DNA of 25,320 nt, from positions 265,782-291,101 of the forward strand of contig NW_003109095.1 in the NCBI RefSeq assembly GCF_000003605.2, given 5' to 3'. A program made the translations under genes and the position numbers. A model generated the notes under the pieces. It worked only from the letters and a program-made list of their open reading frames with translations, ran no database searches and was not told the origin of the DNA. The stretch comes from Saccoglossus kowalevskii. Taxonomy: Eukaryota; Hemichordata; Enteropneusta; Harrimaniidae. Numbering within the stretch: the first letter of the stretch is position 1; every line of letters starts with the position of its first letter. Positions 19,654 through 25,320 of the stretch are shown one piece after another.

Positions 19654-19860
19654 TCGACCACCAACTACACGCACAACTAATCCAAATAAAAAATACAATA
19701 ATCCAGCAATCCGCTGGTTATAAAGAATAAAAAAAACAAAATGAATCCAACAATATATACAATAACAAGTAAAAAGTATTTACAAGATCTGAGGTCCCAA
19801 AGACTTCCAGTGACTACTGCAAACAACTGATAGACTGCACAACACGTCCGACCCCTCCGA

Positions 19861-19897
19861 GTAGTAGTAGTATTAGTATTATTATTATTATTATTAG
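19861..19897. repeat. TTA/GTA-type microsatellite immediately 5' of LINE A, right arm
   Basis: The sequence agtagtagtagtattagta runs into a pure ATT run before gagttttatttcag. It is the mate of 11471-11507 and has about five more ATT/TTA units, as expected for a microsatellite drifting independently in the two arms. Confidence 0.8.
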
Positions 19898-20052
19898 AGT
19901 TTTATTTCAGACATAGTCCACATATAAAGAAAGCATAATATGTAAATATGAAATGTACAGACCATAGAGATTTATATTATGTACGTCACCCATTAACTAT
20001 TGAATCTCATTTTGATGAATTATACAGCTGCCACCTAAGCAAATCATGTACT

Positions 20053-20610
20053 TTAGATATGTAACTCAGTTTCCGAATGTTTTATTCCCATATAATCACT
20101 CACGAATTCATAAAAATCTAAGCTGATTGCCTCTAGTACTATGCAAATAATTAGTCTCACTGCCTGGTCATTAATCCTCTTTGAATCCCCGTGAAGTGGT
20201 GTTAAACATTCCCATTGACAAGTAATTGCTGTTACAGCTGTTACTTCAGACACAATACGATTTCATTGTAGAAAGTCAATGGCTGGTTATGTTCTCCAAA
20301 TGCCTCTATATATGCTTCACTTCAGGAAGCAAAGTAAGGAATGATCGAACGACAATTTTCCCGATGCTGACTGTTTTATGAAAGTTTAGTGGCCTTTCTA
20401 TGATCTGGTAACATGACTACTAGTGCTTGTATATAACGAATTGTGGTGACATTTCCTCTAACATGGTATGCATTGGCATATAATATTCACATTACTCAAA
20501 GAGTGGTTGCCTATAAAGATTGGTTTCACCTGCGGTTGTTAGACTAATGATACATAAATTAAAGAAAATTGGGATGGCCTTTCTTGAATGGCCTGACATA
20601 GCTAGCTTTC
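20053..20610 (-). other. Unrecognised block with coding-like frames, right arm
   Basis: This is the inverted mate of 10767-11330. The minus strand is open for 66 codons from 20253 to the TAA at 20053-20055, with CQWECLTPLHGDSKRIND and SLDFYEFVSDYMGIKHSE. There is no ATG in the open stretch. The mate of the 90-codon left-arm frame is broken here by small indels. No family is recognised. Confidence 0.35.
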
Positions 20611-20751
20611 TATAACAGTATAATCACATTATAATGATAATATAGAATTTAAATCCAGCTTGTACTTTTTTACATTGTAGCTCGTAGCCAGATAGTTCTG
20701 AAACTCCAATGCAATTACAACATTTACTTTTTAACAATCATTGGCCAGTGA

Positions 20752-20772
20752 CAATCACGTGCACCGTGATTG
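20752..20772. repeat. Short palindrome caatcacg-tgcac-cgtgattg, right arm
   Basis: Mate of 10628-10648. Both 8-base stems are unchanged although neighbouring bases differ. Confidence 0.7.
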
Positions 20773-21164
20773 GTATGTCTACGATTCTATCACGTTGGCA
20801 CCACATGTAATCCTATTAACATTTTCATTCGATAGAAAATATTATAATTGGCATAAATGCACTTTTCTGAAAAATGCGCCCTCTAGTGATTGTGTGTTTC
20901 CATGATCGGCGAATGACGTACAAATCAGTAATACGTTATTTGTAACCCCTTGTTTTTATTTAATGCTGAATATTTTTTTTTAATTTCACCAATGCAAGTT
21001 GTTTAGTCCTTTTTTCATTTTTTCTTGTTTGTTTTCTTTACTTTTTATATAATTTACAATCTAGGTTGGAAGTAAACATTCATTTTCCATTGAGGTAAAC
21101 ATTGCACTCAGGTAATAGTTTTCCTCGGCTGATTCCTTGGTTGTTTGGATTAAATATTTTTATT

Positions 21165-21270
21165 AACCATTTATTTTATATTTATTTTTATTAAATAGAA
21201 GATCATTCACAAATACATTAAATAGGATTGGTGAAATGCTGCACCATTGCTTTACACACTTGTGTGTAAT
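21165..21270 (-). pseudogene. Reverse transcriptase relic of a third LINE (right-arm copy)
   Basis: The minus strand reads VKQWCSISPILFNVFVNDL, with the PILFN block intact; the left-arm copy has L instead of P. It is too short to classify. Confidence 0.55.
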
Positions 21271-21364
21271 CTTTTTAATGTTACTTTATATTTTTGATTC
21301 GTATAGATTTAAGTACATTTTACAATCGAACTATGGATTTGTGTAAAAAAAGTGTCATTAGTAC

Positions 21365-22232
21365 TTTCTAACATTTTTCTGATATCGACATGACGTAGAT
21401 AAATGTGAGCAATGTTATTCTAATGAAAACTCTTTGTATTCATTCGTCATTGAAGATATAGGTACTGTTACCAATACCAATACAGTATTTTGTTTTTGAC
21501 GGGAATCCCTGATCACAATATCGATGATGTGAACAGCGCACTGCCTTATTAAACAGAGGGCGCAACTGGTGCATATGTTGCTTGGTTGGCATGGAATATC
21601 TGCAGAAAAAACAAATAATTCGCTTCAATCGATGAGGGTCCGAATACATAGAAGTGACTTCACTTTCACCTAGTGTCGTTTAAGACGATGTGTGGTAGGT
21701 AAATAAGCTGGTGTAAAAAACTAGGCAGGTCGCAGTTGCCTGCATGTTTTGTTGCATGGTGTACCGAAAGCAAAACCGTTAATGGCTTTGTAACACTACT
21801 GCGCAGCAAGTTGTCTGACTTTCATAGCAATCCCTGGGTTAAGTTACACCACTGCGACCAGCCTTGTTTTGCTCCAACAGTGCCCTAAACCTAGATAAAA
21901 GTGACGTCACGGCGACTCCACATATTTGAACGCTAACCGATTAAGCCATTTTTTTGCTGCTCTATCAAAGTTAAACGTTTTGGCCGCGAGTCTTTTCTGC
22001 ACACATATTCTCATTACCGCTGATTAACCACCTTTGGATTAATTTGTACTGGTAATATAAGTACCCTTTAAAAAAAAGATTGTTAGTTTGCACGGCATCA
22101 GTCGCACCCTCTTTGACGAGGCGCTTCTGTGGGGTGGGCTTTTCACATCATCTCTCTTTGTTTGAACATCATAATCATTGTTCAATGCCATTGCCTGTAT
22201 CCATCTAGGTCATATTGACGTCACAAAAGTGT
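21365..22232. mobile_element. Fold-back element with long imperfect inverted repeats (right-arm copy)
   Basis: Inverted mate of 9148-10010. The same internal pairs are visible, for example acatgacgtagat (21388-21400) against the decayed partner atctaggtcatattgacg (22203 onward), and gaacagcgca near 21531. It encodes nothing. With the left-arm copy it puts four related half-elements in the window. Confidence 0.7.
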
Positions 22233-22309
22233 TCCATCATTGGAAGGCATCATCTTTGCATTCATATTTCGGTTTTTAATGTTACAACTGTTAATCATAT
22301 AATTACATT

Positions 22310-22655
22310 AATATGAGATAAGTTTTATCACAAGGCACCTTTCCAGACACTAATTACATGAGCTGCAACAGATTTTTTTTGTGAGTGATGTATTGTTTGT
22401 CATTTAGCACATCTCTCAATACAAAACAATATCGACGTTGTGATCGACCTTTCTTTCACTCTTGTAGAAGCGTAGAAGCGTTTCGTCGCTGTGGGTTGCG
22501 ACCCATAACATAGATGCCATATCGCACTCCGCCATCATAACTGTTATAATATATGGCGACCAAATAAAAAAAAAACAGGCATGAACAAACATACAACAGT
22601 TTGTACAAGAAATAACAGCTGGTTTTGACACTTTGTGCCATCACGTTCACTCAAA
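22310..22655 (-). other. Conserved block with a possible membrane-segment ORF, right arm
   Basis: Mate of 8700-9035. From an ATG at 22641 the minus strand is open for 61 codons (MAQSVKTSCYFLYKLLY, a hydrophobic stretch, then YGIYVMGRNPQRRNAS) to a stop at 22456-22458. The frame is held open by a longer run of A on the plus strand (22565-22576) than in the left arm. It is unrecognised, and could equally be noise in a non-coding repeat. Confidence 0.3.
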
Positions 22656-22779
22656 ATGTGATTACGTCACTTGATAGGTACAGGCTTTTTCGCAATTATA
22701 ATAATCTTGTTAGTAATTTTTGTTTAAACTGCAGAATTACATTTGGTATGCCAAGTACAAAAGCATTGTTCAATCATTG

Positions 22780-23262
22780 GTGACGTGAATATTGATACGT
22801 CCAGAGATTCGGCATCTGCCAATAAATTACCTTACACTACTAAATTCATACAATTTCTTCCAGATAATTACTACCCCAACTAAAGTAACAAACAACACGA
22901 GTTCAATCATTGACCACTTACTCACAAATATCACAGACTACTTTATCAACAGCGGCACTATTCAATCGGATATTTCGGACCACTACCCAATCTTTGGCAT
23001 TATACAACAATTCAAACACGTTTTTAAAACAAACATACACTACATCTATAAAACTATGATTTCAGCAATAACAACCAACGTGATTTCTTGGCCGAGTGCG
23101 GCTCCATGGCAACAAGTGTACAATTATTCAGATCCCAATAAAGCTTATTCTGCCGTTTATGAAATGTTTCATAGTTTATCATTAGAGCATATGCAGGTAA
23201 CGAAAATATAAAAAAATCATACAAAATCTTGGAGATCTAAAGCCCTAATTAAATCAATTCAT
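22780..23262 (+). pseudogene. LINE B fragment, right arm (endonuclease C-terminus and linker)
   Basis: This is the sense-strand copy of the 5' part of LINE B. The frame is open for about 130 codons (to the stop at 23209-23211), through NYLTLLNSYNF, SSIIDHLLTNITDYF and the intact endonuclease motif SDHYPIFGI, then PWQQVYNYSDPNKA. The left-arm copy has a one-base deletion and SDY instead of SDH, so this copy is the better preserved. It is cut at 23262, well before reverse transcriptase. Confidence 0.82.
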
Positions 23263-23282
23263 GAAAGGAGGAGTCCCCTAAT
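23260..23282 (+). repeat. 23-bp block at the outer end of the right arm, identical to 7678-7700
   Basis: It begins with the last bases of the LINE B fragment (cat) and continues as a piece of LINE B that lies some 400 bases further along the element and in antisense orientation. The match with 7678-7700 is exact and stops at attc versus atgc. A 23-base match by chance in a window this size is very unlikely. Confidence 0.85.
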
Positions 23283-23742
23283 TCTTTCTTTCAATCATTG
23301 TTGATTGTTTTATGGAATCAAAACGACCGTTAATACAAACTTTTTCGATCCTACACTTTTCTACGTGAAATAATGTTTTTTAATGGCACTAGTTAGGCCA
23401 ACAACTGTTGAATCGTTTTGATTTCAAATAGTTTTTGCTACCATATATAGCTTTCTGAATATAGTGGTTATTTAACACATGTTTAAAATTAATTTCACTC
23501 TTAATTAATATTTAGTGCATGCCCTGTCTGGTAGTCTGTAAATGTTACAACATATGTGTACTACATTAACTTTTATATGTTCAAACAAAAACAGCAGTTG
23601 TGAGCATATGAAAATATTGGCATACGAATTATATTATTATATTAATTAAATATTGTGGATTGTCACATAAATCTCCACAATGTAGCATAATACAGGACGG
23701 ATAATATATATCACATTTGTTTAACGTCAAATCATTTCACAG
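23283..23742. other. AT-rich flank with no gene seen
   Basis: The first clearly non-duplicated DNA after the right arm. It has no open frame of note and no recognisable repeat. Confidence 0.5.
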
Positions 23743-24186
23743 TTCGGGCTTCTTGTACGGAACGTCTGGGTATATATACGCTCCGACAATTACGGATTGT
23801 GATTCAATTGGGTAAACTCTTGTGTGTGTTTTCGGAATTATATTCAGATCACTAAAAACTGTTATTTAAAATTTAAAACAGATTCTAGCAAAATAAAACG
23901 AACAAGCAGAATCGCCACAGACCCATTCGCGTGAAATAGAACATCAGGCGTTAAGAAAATTAACATATAAAGCGCATGCAATGATATATCTGTATTTCTT
24001 GTTATTTCAGTAATATATGAGCCTCCAACACTCCACATTTTCGGAATGCGAACATATGCATATGATAAATATATCGGTGATCTTGTTCACTTGCGAGACG
24101 GAGTCAACGTCATTCGAACGCCACGGAACCGCTTGTACATTTCGAACATAACCGATTTATCGAATCCACGCTTCTGGATATCGTAA
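23743..24186 (+). CDS. Possible two-exon relic of a CUB-domain-like host gene (partial)
   Basis: CUB domains are secreted or cell-surface binding modules. Candidate exon 1 (23743-23811) follows a good acceptor (atcatttcacag) and precedes a donor (gtaaac). One frame reads GFLYGTSGYIYAP, which fits the CUB opening pattern LxGxSGxIxSP. Candidate exon 2 (24011-24186) follows tttcttgttatttcag and is open for 57 codons to TAA. It contains YIGDLVHLRDG and RNRLYISNITDLSNP, resembling the CUB blocks GDYVEIRDG and NxLYIxFxSD. AATAAA lies at 24264-24269, 78 bases after the stop. Against: with the obvious splice sites the phases do not join (exon 1 leaves two bases, exon 2 needs one), and typical CUB cysteines are missing. 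This is either a pseudogene, a missed splice site, or chance. Confidence 0.3.
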
Positions 24187-24263
24187 TATCAAACAAGTTG
24201 TGACAATGTGTGAAACCGGTTATTCAACGTGAATGTGCTGTGCAATTTATTAAAATTTTTCGA

Positions 24264-24269
24264 AATAAA
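24264..24269 (+). terminator. Possible polyadenylation signal AATAAA after the CUB-like exon
   Basis: Lies 78 bases downstream of the TAA at 24184-24186. Position is right for a terminal exon, but the motif is common in AT-rich DNA. Confidence 0.25.
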
Positions 24270-25320
24270 AATGAGATAAATATATGCCAGAGAATTTAGA
24301 TAGAGAATTTAAAATTGTGTCAACAAATTAACAAAACCGATAGTGGTCAACATATTACACGGGACCTTTCACTAACAGCCATGTAGACAAAATAGTGTAT
24401 AAGAAGTAGAATCCAATTAATTTGCTTCTCATTACCACATTCCCATCTACACCTCTTAAGGCAGCTATACATCAAAAATCAAGTCAAAATTTATTTGCTA
24501 ATAATTTACGAAGTCAATGGGTGAGTCTATCCTTACTTTGGCCGGCAGCTCGGATATGGCAATCAATGTTTGAAAGATATTTTACACGCACTCAAAATAT
24601 TACTGGGCAACGAAAAATGTACATATTAACTATATGTTGGCATTGTTCATTAAAGAGAGCTACCATGTCCTCCGAGACGATTCCACTAATTAGCTTTATT
24701 TAGCTCGAAAACGTTTTTTTTTTCTGTCCGGAAACAGGTTCAACTTGTCAAGTAGAAAAAGTTGATGCCCTGTGTTTGAAAAATGAATAGAAATTGGTTC
24801 AAAGTTCAGGGCCAATATTCCTATTCTTGTACTTCCAATTTGTATTTAGTGTAAGTGCACCAACGAAATCGTCTTAATTATACTCACGGAGTTTGATCTC
24901 GATGGTTTGACCACAGGGGGCAGCATGCATTATATAACATCTCTGTACATGCATTGGTTTATTTGCGTTGTCAATGTTTATTTATCTAATGAACAACTCT
25001 GGTTATCAGTTAAGGTAGCAGGATAGTTTTTTTGCATGAAAAATGTAAACACCTATAATCGGAATAAATTTTACAAGAAACCATACAATCTATATATGTT
25101 TAGAAAACTCTTGACTTGTATTTTCCAATTATTAATATTTTGTGAACATTGTGTTTGTTTTAGCGTCACGTGATTCTGAAAATCAGCGGGGCTGATAATT
25201 TAACTAACGTGAATAAAATTTTAATTGTCATCTCTACAGTCATTCATGCGATCAAAAACTTTACACTGTTTTGAAGTAAAGGATATGAAGTTTAAATCCG
25301 TATTTCTATTTTTTGCATTA
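24270..25320. other. Right flank, no supported gene
   Basis: A 93-codon open stretch at 24422-24703 begins at TTG, has no recognised motif, and contains a good donor-like aatgg/gtgagt at 24516-24526, so an exon is conceivable but unsupported. There is a T run near 24714-24723 and a small hairpin, atcagc-ggg-gctgat, at 25182-25196. Nothing else is recognisable. Confidence 0.45.

Larger units (their letters stand above)
14563..19860 (-). mobile_element. LINE A, right copy: near full-length Tx1-clade non-LTR retrotransposon
   Basis: Read on the minus strand from the tcggagggg start (about 19860) to a 3' end somewhere between 14563 and 14690, about 5.2 kb. It includes the 5' untranslated region, ORF1 (19653-18353), ORF2 (18332 to about 14790) and a 3' untranslated region. 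Tx1 evidence: SKVNVISCKKI/GGDFNC endonuclease, LDEEKAFHRVN, TRGIRQGCPLS, GLWVGKWRGR, SYRGRTLVINHNIASQLLYR, the QRLLVNFLWQGRHWIPAEKL block, and a C-terminal zinc motif CPLCGD...HIFYEC. The 5' part (down to 17047) is paired with the left arm; the rest is unpaired. Large deletions relative to the left copy remove about 140 bases of the ORF1 C-terminus and about 130 bases between endonuclease and RT. Confidence 0.87.
17047..23262. repeat. Right arm of the large inverted repeat (about 6.2 kb)
   Basis: This is the reverse complement of 8110-14560; block correspondences are given with the left arm. The inner end (17047) lies in LINE A just past the FYQNSG codons, and LINE A continues uninterrupted into the centre from here. 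The outer end is inside LINE B at attcat (23257-23262). Beyond it the LINE B homology stops and a 23-bp block from elsewhere in LINE B begins, sharing the three bases CAT. Confidence 0.95.

Noticed and set aside
8110-23262. A single giant transposon (for example a Polinton or a fold-back transposon) with 6-kb terminal inverted repeats
   Set aside because: The ends fall inside LINE B at non-equivalent structures, no integrase, transposase or polymerase B was seen, and the centre is just the remainder of LINE A. Inverted duplication explains it better.
8110-23262. Assembly hairpin or haplotype artefact as the sole explanation of the inverted repeat
   Set aside because: Arms differ at roughly a tenth of positions with several 100-150 bp indels and different truncation ends. 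A read-hairpin artefact would be nearly identical. A wrong join of diverged copies is still possible and is left open in the findings.
24422-24703. 93-codon frame in the right flank
   Set aside because: It starts at TTG, has no recognised motif and contains a donor-like site inside. Not enough to call a gene.
24909-24926. CTCF-like ccacagggggcagca
   Set aside because: The right half fits the vertebrate consensus, but one base is missing in the left half. A single weak match in an unknown invertebrate is not enough.
25182-25196. Hairpin atcagc-ggg-gctgat
   Set aside because: Six-base stem without T run or coding neighbour. Expected by chance at this scale.
1-25320. tRNA, rRNA, snRNA genes and viral genes
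   Set aside because: No tRNA-like A and B boxes with a foldable cloverleaf, no rRNA or snRNA words, and no capsid, envelope or viral polymerase motifs were seen on either strand by eye.

Overview
The window looks like AT-rich nuclear DNA of an invertebrate animal. It has single-exon type II glycosyltransferase genes of animal type (GT31), at least two kinds of animal non-LTR retrotransposon (a Tx1-clade LINE and a CR1/L2/Jockey-group LINE), a minisatellite and microsatellites, and no bacterial gene organisation. A marine invertebrate such as a mollusc, brachiopod, hemichordate or lancelet would fit, but the sequence alone does not decide it. Almost every reading frame here is broken. The region reads as gene relics and transposon debris shaped by duplications, not as an operon or working system.

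Layout. (1) 1-4767: a tandem duplication of a beta-1,3-galactosyltransferase-like gene. Copy 1 (472-1565) keeps the whole catalytic domain, including the TDDDV metal-binding motif, but has a one-base frameshift near 1300. Copy 2 (3797-4761) has lost about 125 net bases, exactly the TDDDV region, and carries a second frameshift. A separate 163-bp direct repeat (1-163 and 2008-2169) belongs to the same duplication history. (2) 5168-6121: an eight-unit minisatellite of about 119 bp per unit. (3) 6122-8640, minus strand: a 5'-truncated CR1/L2/Jockey-group LINE ('LINE B') whose TTCA-type 3' tail abuts the last minisatellite unit. (4) 8110-23262: a very large imperfect inverted repeat. Arms of about 6.45 kb (8110-14560) and 6.2 kb (17047-23262) flank a 2.5-kb unpaired centre. 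Each arm holds part of LINE B, an unrecognised conserved block, a long-inverted-repeat (fold-back) element, a short third-LINE relic, another unrecognised block, an AAT/ACT microsatellite and a Tx1-clade LINE ('LINE A'). The left arm has the 3'-complete LINE B and a LINE A cut inside its reverse transcriptase. The right arm has the 3'-complete LINE A and a cut LINE B. The two arms are therefore overlapping pieces of one longer ancestral segment in opposite orientation. (5) 23283-25320: single-copy-looking flank with two possible exons of a CUB-domain-like host gene, otherwise featureless.

The genes do not form a pathway. The two strongest points are the architecture of the inverted duplication (reciprocal truncation, nested hairpins, a 23-bp same-orientation block at one arm end) and the decay of the galactosyltransferase pair, where one copy has lost precisely its catalytic metal-binding segment. 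I found no convincing new biological system. The arms look like an old inverted segmental duplication, about nine bases in ten matching where I compared them by eye.
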